DNA from: Clostridia bacterium
GTDB taxonomy: Bacteria; Bacillota; Clostridia; Oscillospirales; Acutalibacteraceae
Assembly: GCA_017465505.1 (NCBI GenBank)
Contig: JAFTWB010000013.1
Location: 62,001 to 126,000, forward strand
DNA length: 64,000 nucleotides
Direction: 5' to 3'
The position numbers were made by a program, and so were the translations under genes. Position 1 is the first letter of the stretch. Every line of letters starts with the position of its first letter. Below, piece after piece: positions 32,492 through 41,778 of this stretch. Below the pieces are notes generated by a model. That model did no database searches. It had not been told where the DNA came from and was given only the letters and a program-made list of their open reading frames with translations.

Positions 32492-35400
32492 ATGAAAAAA
32501 ACCAAACGACTTTTAGCCCTGCTTCTTTCGGTAATGCTTGTTATGACGGCATTTATGTCCGTGCCTTTTACCGCAAGTGCAAAAACCGTTGACCTTGAAG
32601 AGGTTGGTGCTTCTTCGCTCAAATTCAGTGCATTGAGTATTTTGGGCGGAGAATTGATTGTGGGAGATGATTACTATTCTCTTGCTAACCCCGAGGTGAC
32701 TGCAAAAAATCCTGTTTACGCAAGGTTTTATACAGATGTGGTCGGTCATCATATTCTGTATGTAAAAAATAACGGTATGACAACAGAGGATGTAGTTCTT
32801 TCTGTTTCTTTAGTTGACCCGAGTGACAAAGAGCTTGCCGCTATGACCCTTAAAGACGGCGAAGAAAAAGAGCTTGATATGAGAGTTGAGAAAGCAGGAA
32901 GCTACTACATCAAGCTTATCTATGATGGTAAAAATTCTGCATTAGGCGGCAACATCGACCTTAAGGTTAATGCTTATGAGGATATAGAGCCCGATAAGAT
33001 GGACCCTGCCTGCACAGTTAAGCCTGATGAATACTTCACTGGCTATGTTGATGTTGCAGTGGACAAGGACTACATTTTTGTCCAGACTAATGACAGCAAA
33101 AAGTACAGCGTAACTTTTGAAAACAAAAACGACGAGCCTACCGCTTTCAAGGCTGAGGTTTATGATTCTAAATCAAACCTTGTTGCTACACTTACCACCG
33201 AGAAGGAGGACGTTGTCACTTTGGAGCTTGATAAGCCCAAGGATACCACTTCTTACTACATTTGTGTTACAGGTGTTGATGGTGCAGTGGGCTACTATGG
33301 CCTGATGATGAATGAGATTAAGCCCGTTGCTACCGAAGTGCCTCTTGACGAGGAATATTACGATTCTATCGCAGGTTTTGGTACAGAGGGTGCAAGGGAC
33401 TACCTTAAGTTTACAACCATTGACAAAGACGCTTACTATACAATTACAGTTAAAAACATCAACATCACAACCCATTCCTGGGCGGCTGATAATGAGGTTC
33501 AGGCAGATGTACTCAATGCAAATGATGAGAAACTCAGCAATATCAACCTCACAAAAGGTGATGAAAAGAGCACAACCTTAAAGCTTGAGCCCAACACCAC
33601 CTACTATATGCGTGTTTACAACAACTACTTACCCGATAAGACAGGCGGTAACTACAAGGTGCAGATTTCCTATGTTCTTGACCCAGACAAGAACGAAATG
33701 GAAAACGGCACAGAGTGGAAGCTTGAAGAAAAGTACTACGGCGACATTGCCGCCAGAGGCGACAAAGACTGGTTCAAGATTACAACAGGTGAAGAAACAG
33801 ACTACACCTTTACTCTTAAGAATACAAACATTTCTACTCACTCCTGGTCAGGCGACCTTCAGTTCAGAGGTGTGCTTTACAACGACAAGAAGGAAAGCCT
33901 TGCTTCTATGCATATGACCGCAGGCAAGGAGTCCGCTGTAAGAATCGACTTAGAGCCCAACACAGAGTACTACATCGCTATCTGGGACCCTCAGGGCACC
34001 AAGGGCGAGTATAACTTTGACCTTTCCGTAACAGTTATTATTGACCACGAAGCCGTGGGTATGGCAAATGCTCCTGAGCTTAAATATGGCGAAGAGCATT
34101 ACGACGACATCACAAACTGGGACGGCGACAATAAGTTTGACTATCTCAAATTTACAACACTTTCTGAGTCTGCATACTACACCATTTACGCCAAGAACAT
34201 CAACATCCCCACTCACTCCTGGTCAGGAGATAATCAGGTTCAGGTGAAGGTTTTAAACGAGCACAAGGAAGAAAAGGGCAGATTCACCCTTGGCCCTGAG
34301 GCTGACGGCTCTGTAACTTTGCTTCTGGACACAGACACAACTTACTACATCAGAATCAACAACAACGAAAATAACGGCGGTAACTACAAAGCCCTCGTTA
34401 CTTATGTTTTAGATCCCGAAGCAAACGTAATGGAAAGCGGCAAAACTCTCAGAATCGGCGAGAAGTATTACAGCAACATCGCTGCTTCGGGAGATACAGA
34501 TTTCTTCAAGGTTACAACAGACGAAGAAACCGACTTTACACTTGTTCTTAAGAACATCAATATTGAAACTCACTCCTGGTCAACAGAAAATGTTTTCAGA
34601 GCTATCCTTATGAACAATTACAGCGAAAAGCTGGGTGAGGTTGTGTGCAGAACAGGTGAGGAAAACTCTTTGAAGTTCGAGCTTGAGCCCAACACAACTT
34701 ACTTTATCAAGGTTTATGACCCCTGGAACACAAAGGGTGATTACAGCCTTATGTTTGCAAAGAGTATGATTCTGGGTGACGCAGACTTAAACGGCAAAAT
34801 CAACATCAAGGACGCAACCCTTATCCAGAAGGCACTGGCAAAAATTGAAACATTAAACTCCAAGCAGGAGTTCCTTGCCGATACCACAGAGGACGGCAAG
34901 GTGAACATCAAGGACGCTACCGCTATTCAGAAGTACCTTGCAAAAATCACTACAAACTTCAGAGTAGGCGAGCTTATTGTGGTTGAGGAAGAATATTCCG
35001 AGCCTGCCACCGAAGCAACAAAGGCGACCGAAGCAACAAAGGCGACTGAAGCAACAAAGGCAACTGAGGCACCCATCGCCACAACTCTTCCCGAAGTAAC
35101 AACTACTGCTAAAACAGAGGCTAGTGAAGCCCCCTTTAGCACAACTGCCGAGCCTACAGAAGCTCCTGTTACCACTACCGCAACTGTTCCTGCAACAGAG
35201 GCAACTGACCCCACAGAGGAAGTAACTTCTACTCCTGCCGTGACCGAGCCTGAAGAAATCACCACTGCAGCTCCCACTCAGGGCGAAACAGAAACTCAGG
35301 AGCCCTCAGTGGCAGAAACTACCGCAGAAGTAACCGAAGCCCCCACAGAAACAGTTTCCAAGTACGAAGAGCTCGTTGAGCTTTGCAACCTTTGCGGTGA

Positions 35401-36019
35401 GTTAGCTTCCGATAAAGCAGATTACGAGTATGAAGCTCCCTTAGACAAGGATAGCGATGAGCTTAAGCAGAAGAAAGACTTCGGCTTCGACTTTACAACA
35501 GAAGAAGAGTATTTAAACGAGTATTATAAGTTCACTCAGACCTATGGTGGTGTCAGCTACCAGATTCACCGTGGCTATGAGTATTCTGAGGAAGAGTCCG
35601 AAGAGTATATTGAAGAAATCTCAAAGGCTTATGTGTGGTTTACCTTCTACACCTCAGAGCTTCATCCTCAGCCCTCAGGCAGAGTTATCTATTTTGAAAA
35701 CACCGTGAACTGGAACAAACCCCACGTTTATTACAGTAAGCTCAACGGTGACTCTCCTTTGACGGGTGCAGGTGTTGAAATGAAACACTTCGGAAAGAGC
35801 CTGAGCGGCAACGATGTCTATACTTTCGAAGTTCCCACAGGGTACGCAATGGTTGAGTTCAATACAGGCTCAAGAATGATTCATTCCGGACCTGTTCATA
35901 TCCTTGGGGGCAGCAACGACGCCTTCCGTCTTGTAAACGGCAAGTACGATACCTCCACAGGCTCAATGCTTTACGAGGTGGAAGCCTTCTCTTACTACCC
36001 CTTCCGTGTAGATTACTGA
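32492..36019 (+). CDS. Large secreted dockerin protein with repeated beta domains and a starch-binding-like C-terminus
   Basis: The 1175-residue product has a signal peptide ending near residue 30 (PFTASAKT). About six related beta-sandwich units of 110-120 residues resembling bacterial pre-peptidase C-terminal domains follow; the best four carry YYxxIAxxGxxDxxKxTT, THSW and LEPNTTYYI. A type I dockerin sits at about 760-818 (GDADLNGKIN, DTTEDGKVN, each with DATxIQK), inside the chain rather than at the end. A Thr/Glu/Ala/Pro-rich linker (TEATKATEATKA) leads to a final region of 230 residues whose last 110 (VIYFENTVNWNKPHVYY) resemble CBM26 starch-binding modules. No catalytic domain is seen, so a binding or structural role in a starch-degrading complex is inferred. 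Confidence 0.85.
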   Translation: MKKTKRLLALLLSVMLVMTAFMSVPFTASAKTVDLEEVGASSLKFSALSILGGELIVGDDYYSLANPEVTAKNPVYARFYTDVVGHHILYVKNNGMTTEDVVLSVSLVDPSDKELAAMTLKDGEEKELDMRVEKAGSYYIKLIYDGKNSALGGNIDLKVNAYEDIEPDKMDPACTVKPDEYFTGYVDVAVDKDYIFVQTNDSKKYSVTFENKNDEPTAFKAEVYDSKSNLVATLTTEKEDVVTLELDKPKDTTSYYICVTGVDGAVGYYGLMMNEIKPVATEVPLDEEYYDSIAGFGTEGARDYLKFTTIDKDAYYTITVKNINITTHSWAADNEVQADVLNANDEKLSNINLTKGDEKSTTLKLEPNTTYYMRVYNNYLPDKTGGNYKVQISYVLDPDKNEMENGTEWKLEEKYYGDIAARGDKDWFKITTGEETDYTFTLKNTNISTHSWSGDLQFRGVLYNDKKESLASMHMTAGKESAVRIDLEPNTEYYIAIWDPQGTKGEYNFDLSVTVIIDHEAVGMANAPELKYGEEHYDDITNWDGDNKFDYLKFTTLSESAYYTIYAKNINIPTHSWSGDNQVQVKVLNEHKEEKGRFTLGPEADGSVTLLLDTDTTYYIRINNNENNGGNYKALVTYVLDPEANVMESGKTLRIGEKYYSNIAASGDTDFFKVTTDEETDFTLVLKNINIETHSWSTENVFRAILMNNYSEKLGEVVCRTGEENSLKFELEPNTTYFIKVYDPWNTKGDYSLMFAKSMILGDADLNGKINIKDATLIQKALAKIETLNSKQEFLADTTEDGKVNIKDATAIQKYLAKITTNFRVGELIVVEEEYSEPATEATKATEATKATEATKATEAPIATTLPEVTTTAKTEASEAPFSTTAEPTEAPVTTTATVPATEATDPTEEVTSTPAVTEPEEITTAAPTQGETETQEPSVAETTAEVTEAPTETVSKYEELVELCNLCGELASDKADYEYEAPLDKDSDELKQKKDFGFDFTTEEEYLNEYYKFTQTYGGVSYQIHRGYEYSEEESEEYIEEISKAYVWFTFYTSELHPQPSGRVIYFENTVNWNKPHVYYSKLNGDSPLTGAGVEMKHFGKSLSGNDVYTFEVPTGYAMVEFNTGSRMIHSGPVHILGGSNDAFRLVNGKYDTSTGSMLYEVEAFSYYPFRVDY

Positions 36020-36042
36020 TAAAAATACAAAATTTTACAATT

Positions 36043-36079
36043 ACCACCCAAGTGTTCTTATGACCACTCGGGTGGTTTT
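36043..36079 (+). terminator. Intrinsic terminator after the large dockerin gene
   Basis: ACCACCC-A-AGTG pairs with CACT-C-GGGTGGT, followed by TTTGTTTT. Confidence 0.8.
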
Positions 36080-36121
36080 GTTTTGGCTTCAAACTCCTGA
36101 TAAACACTGGCTTTCTACTGT

Positions 36122-36195
36122 CGGTAGAGAGGCTTTTTGAGGCAGTAGAGAAAGGAGAGTCGGGCGGTAGAGAGGGGAGAGTCAGGGGGTAGACG
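36122..36195 (+). repeat. Degenerate 22-23-bp tandem repeats upstream of degV
   Basis: GTAGAGA(A/G)(A/G)GGAGAGTC(G/A)GG occurs twice in full (36145 and 36167) with partial copies on each side (GGTAGAGAGGC and GGTAGACG). The purine-rich strand is the plus strand. Confidence 0.5.
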
Positions 36196-36213
36196 AAAAA
36201 AGTGCAGGGTAGG

Positions 36214-36242
36214 TTGAACTTTTAAAATCGGCAGGCTATAAT
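36214..36242 (+). promoter_or_regulatory. Promoter for degV
   Basis: TTGAAC at 36214-36219 and TATAAT at 36237-36242 with 17-base spacing. Confidence 0.78.
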
Positions 36243-36276
36243 CGGGGCATAATTTCAGTCAGGAAGGATGACAGAT

Positions 36277-37149
36277 ATGAGTTTTTCCATTATTACAGAC
36301 AGTACTGCAAATCTTAAGAAAAGCTTTCTCAGCTTAAATGGAATAAAAACAATTGAAATGCCCTATTTTATAAATGGTAAGGAGTATACCTGCACCGACC
36401 TTGACGGCTTTGACGATAAAACATACTACGAAAATATCCGTAAAGGCACAGTTGTGTCTACCTCTCAGATAAATCCTCAGCAGATTGCCGACGCATTTGA
36501 GGCAGAGCTTGAGGCAGGCAAAGACCTTATTTTTATCGGTCTTTCTTCGGGCCTTAGCGGTTCTTTCAAAAGTGCCCGGATGGCAAAAGCTGAGCTTGAG
36601 GAAAAGTACTCTCAGCGGAAAATATTTCTTCTGGACAGTCTGGGTGCGGCACTGGGAATCGGCCTTTGCGTGTTTTTTGCGGATATGTACCGCAAAAAAG
36701 GCTTTTCGGCAGAAGAAACCTTCGAAGCGGTAAGCAAAATCCGTGACAGAATGTATCAGGTGTTTATTGTTGACGACCTTATGCACTTTAAAAGAACAGG
36801 CAGGCTTTCAAATGTAAGTGCGGCGGTGGGTTGTGTTCTTGGAATCAAACCTATACTCAAGGGAAATGCCCAAGGCAAAATTGTCGCCACAGAAAAAATC
36901 CGTGGCAGAAAGCAAGCTGTGACCGCTCTGGCCCGTAAATGCTTCAAGCTTATTAAGGACACAGACGTTATCGGTATAACTTACGCCGACTGTAAGGAAG
37001 ACGCAATGCTTCTTAAAAAATGTATCGAAGAAAAAATCAGCCCCAAGAGATTTATTATTGAGAAGCACAAGCCTGTAACGGGCTCTCATATAGGCCCGGG
37101 TGCTTTGGCACTTTATTTTGTAGGTAATGAAAATGTAAGAAATATGTAA
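36277..37149 (+). CDS. DegV family fatty-acid-binding protein
   Basis: The 290-residue product has the DegV fold signatures: FSIITDSTANL at the start, KGTVVSTSQINPQQ near 55, FIGLSSGLSGSFKSA near 88, LDSLGAALG near 120, HFKRTGRLS near 175 and the C-terminal GSHIGPGALALYF. Family members bind a fatty acid; some act as FakB, the carrier for fatty-acid kinase FakA, but FakA is not in the window. ATG 36277 is favoured over ATG 36268 because AGGAAGG ends just before the latter. A hemolysin III gene follows after 12 bases. Confidence 0.9.
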   Translation: MSFSIITDSTANLKKSFLSLNGIKTIEMPYFINGKEYTCTDLDGFDDKTYYENIRKGTVVSTSQINPQQIADAFEAELEAGKDLIFIGLSSGLSGSFKSARMAKAELEEKYSQRKIFLLDSLGAALGIGLCVFFADMYRKKGFSAEETFEAVSKIRDRMYQVFIVDDLMHFKRTGRLSNVSAAVGCVLGIKPILKGNAQGKIVATEKIRGRKQAVTALARKCFKLIKDTDVIGITYADCKEDAMLLKKCIEEKISPKRFIIEKHKPVTGSHIGPGALALYFVGNENVRNM

Positions 37150-37161
37150 GGAGATTTTTGT

Positions 37162-37845
37162 ATGACCAAAACAGTAAGACGAACAAAATTATGCGACAGG
37201 GTTCTGCCCTCTTACACAAAGGCCGAGGAGCTTTTTAATATGGTGTCCCACATTGTGGGTGCGGTGTTTGGCGTTGCAGCATTAGTGCTTTGCGTAGTTT
37301 ATTCTGCCGCCAAAGGCGATGTCTGGGGAGTGGTAGGCTCTTCACTTTACGGAGCTTCTCTGGTGCTTCTTTATACAATGTCCAGTATTTATCACGGTTT
37401 GCCTGTGAATCTGGGTAAAAAGGTTATGCAGGTAATGGACCACTGCACAATCTACTTTTTAATCGGTGGCACTTATACACCCATTCTCCTGTCTGCTATC
37501 CGCAAGGTTTCTCCTTCTTGGGCGTGGACAATTTTCGGTATTGTGTGGGGTTTTGCTGCTCTTGCCACGGTTTTTACCGCTATTGACCTTAAGAAATACT
37601 CAAAGCTTTCTATGGCTTGCTACATCGGAATGGGCTGGTGCATAGTTATTGCAGGCAAGGTAGCTTTAGAGGCTATACCTTTAGAGGGCCTTATATGGCT
37701 TCTTGCAGGAGGCATTGCCTACACCGTTGGTGCAGGACTGTATGCAGTTGGCAAAAAGAAGAAGTTTTTCCACTCTATTTTCCATATTTTCTGCGTTATC
37801 GGAAGCTTCTGCCACTTTGTTTGCATACTTTTCCATATACTTTAA
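37162..37845 (+). CDS. Hemolysin III family (PAQR-type) membrane protein
   Basis: The 227-residue product has seven membrane segments and the family's metal-site pattern: SSIYHGLP near residue 74, DHCTIYFLIGGTYTP near 94-108 and the C-terminal FHSIFHIFCVIGSFCHFV with His residues. The family is related to adiponectin receptors, which are membrane hydrolases with a zinc site; the true substrate of bacterial members is not settled and the hemolysin name is historical. AAGGAGA precedes the ATG. It appears co-transcribed with degV. Confidence 0.9.
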   Translation: MTKTVRRTKLCDRVLPSYTKAEELFNMVSHIVGAVFGVAALVLCVVYSAAKGDVWGVVGSSLYGASLVLLYTMSSIYHGLPVNLGKKVMQVMDHCTIYFLIGGTYTPILLSAIRKVSPSWAWTIFGIVWGFAALATVFTAIDLKKYSKLSMACYIGMGWCIVIAGKVALEAIPLEGLIWLLAGGIAYTVGAGLYAVGKKKKFFHSIFHIFCVIGSFCHFVCILFHIL

Positions 37846-37947
37846 AATTCATCAAAAGATTTCATAAACCTTTGCCAATAACAGACAAAAGCAAACGTCC
37901 TTTCAGATTATAATTTAAACAGAGTTTTTTGAGAGGAAGTTTAAATT

Positions 37948-40281
37948 ATGCAGTCGGTTAAGGCGTTAAAAAAGAAAAATAAACAGGAGCTTTCCCTTAA
38001 GGATATACTCAGGCTTGCCTTTGTGCAGGTGTTGTATTTCCTTTTGGGGCTCTTGGTGTCAAAAGGAGCTGTGCTGGGCTCGCTTGCACCTTTCGGTGCG
38101 GCGTTTGCGGCAGCAGTTCCTTTTTCTTATATTCCTGCGGCGTCTTTGGGCTCTTCAATTGGTTACATACTTCTTGGAAGCACCGACGCCTTCCGTTATG
38201 TGGCGGTGGTTGTCGCCATTGGTGCGTTGCGTTGGCTTTTGAATGACATCAAAAAACTGAGCAAAAGTGTGCTCTTTTCTCCGCTTGTTGCCTTTGTGCC
38301 TATGCTCACCACAGGCATAACCCTGCTTTTTGTCAGCACAAGTCAGCTCACTGAGTTTTCGCTTTGCCTTATGGAAGCGGTGCTGGCAGGAGCAGGTGCA
38401 TACTTTTTAAACCGAAGTATGGGGCTTTTAATGTCTTTCAGAGCTTTAAGGTCCTTTAAAAAGCAGGAGCTGGCGGTGCTGAGCTTTTCTTTGTGTATAC
38501 TGGTGCTTTCTCTGGGGACGTTTGAGGTTTATGGAATTTCTCTGGGGAGAATCTGTGCCGTGCTTATTATTCTCCTTGCTGCTCGCTATGGCTCGGTAGC
38601 AGGAGGAAGTATCTTCGGCACTGCTACAGGAGTGGTGTTTTCCCTTGCTTCCACCGATATGGCGTTTCTGGGCACGGGTTATGCCTTCGGAGGACTTATG
38701 GGTGGACTTTTTGCTTCCACAGGAAAGGTTGCTGTGGCGCTTGCCTTTACTCTATGCAACACTGCTCTCTCTTTTGCAAGCGAAAATCCTGCCCTTGTGT
38801 TGAGAATTTTTGCCGAAAGTGCCTTTGCGGTGAGTATTTTTATGCTTATTCCCAAGGAAGCAGGGGTAAGGCTCAAGGCTTCTTTCAGTTCAGGAGAGGA
38901 AAAAGCAGGGGCAGATGCGATAAAAACAAATGTCATCAGCCGCCTGTCCTATGCCTCAAAAGCCCTTGAATCGGTTAAGGACTGTGTGAAAAGTGTTGCC
39001 GACAGGTTAAGAGAAAGAAGCGACGATAAATTTGACTCCGTTTACGCCTTTGCGGCAGAATCCGCCTGCAAGACCTGCGGACTTAAAAGCTACTGCTGGC
39101 AGAATCAGCTTGAGGTAACCAAGGATGATTTTGCCCGATTGGGAGAAGTTCTGAGTCTTGAGGGCTATGTGACGGACAAGACCATTGAAGATAAATTTAC
39201 AAAGAAATGTTGCAGAAGTCGTGAGCTTGCCAAGAGCATTAACGAGGGCTATGGTGAATACCTCAGTGCTCTTGAGGCGAAAAACCGCATTACTCAGCTG
39301 AGAAGTGCCACTGCAGGCCAGCTCAGCTCGGTTTCAAATCTTCTCAGTGATTTGTGTGACGAGTTCGATACCTTTGAGTGCTTTGACGAGGATACTGCCG
39401 ACAGGCTTACGGAAAAGCTCAGACGTGAGGGCTTTGTGGTAGAGGACTGTATCTGCCGTGTTGAAAATCTCAGAGGTATGACCGTTGAGCTGGACTTAAG
39501 GCTCAGCCGCAAAAAGGAGATTAACAAAAGCGAGCTCAGGCGTCTTGTGTCTGCCTGTTGTGGTCGGGTCTTTGACTCTCCCTGTGTAAGCGTCAGCGAG
39601 GAAAGTGCAAGGCTTGTTTTTTCACAGCTTGCAAGGTTTGACGCCGATATCGGTTCTTCTCAGCACATTGCAGGGGGCAAAGGGCTTTGCGGTGACTGTG
39701 CCAACTACTTTACCGCCTTTGGCGGCAGTATGATTGCCGTAATCAGCGACGGAATGGGCACAGGCGGCAGAGCGGCGGTGGACTCCAATATGGCGGTGAG
39801 TATCCTGAAAAAGCTTTTGCAGGCAGGGCTTTCTTTTGACAGTGCCCTGTCTGTGATAAACGCCTCAATTATGTGCAAGTCCGAGGAAGAATCCCTTGCT
39901 ACTCTGGATGTGGTGGACATAAATCTTTTCAGCGGAAAGACCACCTTCTTCAAGGCAGGCGCACCTCTGACTTTCGTAAAAAGAGGCGGTAGGGTTATAA
40001 AAAGAGAGTCTGCCTCTCTTCCTGCGGGGATTTTAAACGACGTGAAATTTGCCAAGGACAGCCTCAGTCTTCACCACGGTGACAGGATACTGATGATTTC
40101 CGACGGAGCACTTTTTGCCGATGAAGGGTGGATTGCGGATATGCTCAAGGGCTGGAACGAGGCAAGTGCCAAGGATTTTGCTTCCCTTGTGATAAATGAG
40201 GCAATAAAACGCCGTAATGACGGCTATGACGACGACATTACGGCGATTGCGATAAATATTATTGATTTGACTGCGGCTTAG
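37948..40281 (+). CDS. spoIIE: Stage II sporulation protein E (PP2C phosphatase)
   Basis: Membrane phosphatase that dephosphorylates the anti-anti-sigma factor SpoIIAA and so activates sigma-F in the forespore. The 777-residue product has about ten N-terminal membrane segments (to about residue 310), a central regulatory region with a Cys cluster (CKTCGLKSYCW) and a C-terminal PP2C domain with metal-binding Asp residues (VISDGMGTGGRAAVDS, MISDGALFAD, DDDITAIAI). The gene implies an endospore former. A TATAAT at 37909-37914 lacks a fitting -35 box, consistent with activator-dependent transcription such as by Spo0A. Its stop overlaps the convergent serpin stop (TTAG). Confidence 0.95.
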   Translation: MQSVKALKKKNKQELSLKDILRLAFVQVLYFLLGLLVSKGAVLGSLAPFGAAFAAAVPFSYIPAASLGSSIGYILLGSTDAFRYVAVVVAIGALRWLLNDIKKLSKSVLFSPLVAFVPMLTTGITLLFVSTSQLTEFSLCLMEAVLAGAGAYFLNRSMGLLMSFRALRSFKKQELAVLSFSLCILVLSLGTFEVYGISLGRICAVLIILLAARYGSVAGGSIFGTATGVVFSLASTDMAFLGTGYAFGGLMGGLFASTGKVAVALAFTLCNTALSFASENPALVLRIFAESAFAVSIFMLIPKEAGVRLKASFSSGEEKAGADAIKTNVISRLSYASKALESVKDCVKSVADRLRERSDDKFDSVYAFAAESACKTCGLKSYCWQNQLEVTKDDFARLGEVLSLEGYVTDKTIEDKFTKKCCRSRELAKSINEGYGEYLSALEAKNRITQLRSATAGQLSSVSNLLSDLCDEFDTFECFDEDTADRLTEKLRREGFVVEDCICRVENLRGMTVELDLRLSRKKEINKSELRRLVSACCGRVFDSPCVSVSEESARLVFSQLARFDADIGSSQHIAGGKGLCGDCANYFTAFGGSMIAVISDGMGTGGRAAVDSNMAVSILKKLLQAGLSFDSALSVINASIMCKSEEESLATLDVVDINLFSGKTTFFKAGAPLTFVKRGGRVIKRESASLPAGILNDVKFAKDSLSLHHGDRILMISDGALFADEGWIADMLKGWNEASAKDFASLVINEAIKRRNDGYDDDITAIAINIIDLTAA

Positions 40282-41531
40282 ATTGATTTAACCGTGCCGA
40301 TGAAAAGAGGGAGATTACACTCGTTTTCAACAATCATAAACACAAAGGGACGGTCAAAAACAAGGCTCTCAAAGTCGCTTTCGGGTGAGGCAGAAGCAGA
40401 TGGAGCAACCACAACTGCACTGGAAGAGCCTGCCACTGTGCCCTTTGAGGAAACATCCACAAAGCTCTCCTGAATAACCTGAGAAATCTTAAGGTTTTCG
40501 CTCATTGTAAGGTTTTCAAAGTTTGCCTCATCACTGAAAGCCAGGGGAGCACCCATCTCACTTATGGTGTCCTTAAGGTTTAACTTGGTTCTCAGCTCAA
40601 ACTCAGGCAAATGAGCAACACAGCGGTTTACCCCTGCGGCAGAGTTAAGCAGTGTGGTAAGCTTTGCACCCGAAAGGGTGGAAACGTAGGTGTCGATGTC
40701 CACATCCTCGTTAGGCAAAATCGCCACAAGCTTGCAGGGTGTGTTTTTGTAGCTTTTAATAAAGCCCTTGGCGTCGGCAGCTGTCAGGAGCATTTCGTTG
40801 GACTCCATAAAGCTTACAACCTGCTGGCCTTTTGTGCCCTTGAAAGAGCCGTCGTAAATGTCCTCTTCCTCGTAAGGAGTCAGCCACTCGTCGTCAAAAA
40901 GCAAAGCGTTAACCAGCACCATAGCGGTGTCTTCGTCTAATTCAGAGAGCATATCCTTGATTAAGCCCTCGGTGTTTTCTTCAATCCAGTTGTTGATTTC
41001 TTCACTGCTGAGCTCATCGCGGAAAACCTCAGAATCAAAGTAATTTACAACAGTCTGCAAATACTGAGCCTTTACAGAGTAGGAGTCGTCAATCCACAGA
41101 GAGTTTGCACTCTTTACTTTGCCATTTTCGTTGTTGAGAATCTCAACTCTCTGGCTGAGGTAGTGGATAAAGGTGTTGATTTCGGAGATTGATAAATCCG
41201 AGCCCAGAAGTCTTTCAAGCTCTCTGAGGGTTTTACCCGAAGCACCATTTGCAGTCATAGAAAGAGCAGTGTAAAGAGAAAGAGGAGAAAGGGCTACGCT
41301 TTCGTCAGCAGAGGAAGCTTTCAGCAGATTTGCGGCAAAGTCCAGATATGCCGCTGAAAACTCCTCGTATCCTGCAGGAGTCACACTTTCTCCTGAGAAA
41401 AAGTCGTAAACGGGAATTGCCTCTGAGCGGATATAATCTGCGGTGAGGCTCTTTGAGTCGCTCTGGCAGCAGCTCAGAGTAAGGCAAAGAACACAAAGCA
41501 AAAGGCAGAGTATGGATTTATAAATCTTCAT
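40278..41531 (-). CDS. Lipoprotein serpin (serine protease inhibitor)
   Basis: The 417-residue product begins with a lipoprotein signal (lipobox LSCC, Cys about residue 21) and then follows the serpin fold: SPLSLYTALSMTANGASGKTLREL, the NAxWID pattern (SANSLWIDDS), LVNALLFDDEW, VAHLPEFELRTKL, and the C-terminal FDRPFVFMIVENECNLPLFIGTV. The hinge before the reactive loop is rich in small residues (GTVAGSSSAVVV), which fits an inhibitory serpin rather than a non-inhibitory one. The loop continues APSASASPES, so the target protease class is unclear. It would protect surface enzymes from proteases. Confidence 0.92.
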   Translation of the reverse strand: MKIYKSILCLLLCVLCLTLSCCQSDSKSLTADYIRSEAIPVYDFFSGESVTPAGYEEFSAAYLDFAANLLKASSADESVALSPLSLYTALSMTANGASGKTLRELERLLGSDLSISEINTFIHYLSQRVEILNNENGKVKSANSLWIDDSYSVKAQYLQTVVNYFDSEVFRDELSSEEINNWIEENTEGLIKDMLSELDEDTAMVLVNALLFDDEWLTPYEEEDIYDGSFKGTKGQQVVSFMESNEMLLTAADAKGFIKSYKNTPCKLVAILPNEDVDIDTYVSTLSGAKLTTLLNSAAGVNRCVAHLPEFELRTKLNLKDTISEMGAPLAFSDEANFENLTMSENLKISQVIQESFVDVSSKGTVAGSSSAVVVAPSASASPESDFESLVFDRPFVFMIVENECNLPLFIGTVKSI

Positions 41532-41558
41532 AGTGAATCACCTCGTTAATATGTGATT

Positions 41559-41588
41559 ATTATACCTCATTGAGCAGGTCTTTGGCAA
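41559..41588 (-). promoter_or_regulatory. Promoter for the serpin gene
   Basis: On the minus strand TTGCCA (41588-41583) and TATAAT (41564-41559) are 18 bases apart. Confidence 0.65.
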
Positions 41589-41667
41589 TATAATAAGAAT
41601 GAAAACTGGGTGAAAAGGTAAAAATTGGTCTTTAGCTTTGGAAAACATTGCGTTTTTACTTGAAAGT

Positions 41668-41706
41668 AAGTGGTAAATGTTCTTTAATTTGTAAGGTTTA
41701 CCACTT
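41668..41706 (+). repeat. Perfect inverted repeat with T tract in the serpin-vanW gap
   Basis: AAGTGGTAAA pairs with TTTACCACTT around 19 bases, followed by TATTTTTTT. It looks like a terminator but lies between divergent genes, so it may be a leader attenuator or an operator for vanW. Confidence 0.5.
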
Positions 41707-41778
41707 TATTTTTTTCTAAATATATTGTATCATATCCTTGGTAAATTTTAAGTTTTATTTTTAGACAAGGTGAGATAT

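Noticed and set aside
32492..36019. Large dockerin protein as a protease because of its pre-peptidase-like domains
   Set aside because: No catalytic protease motif was found in any part of the chain.
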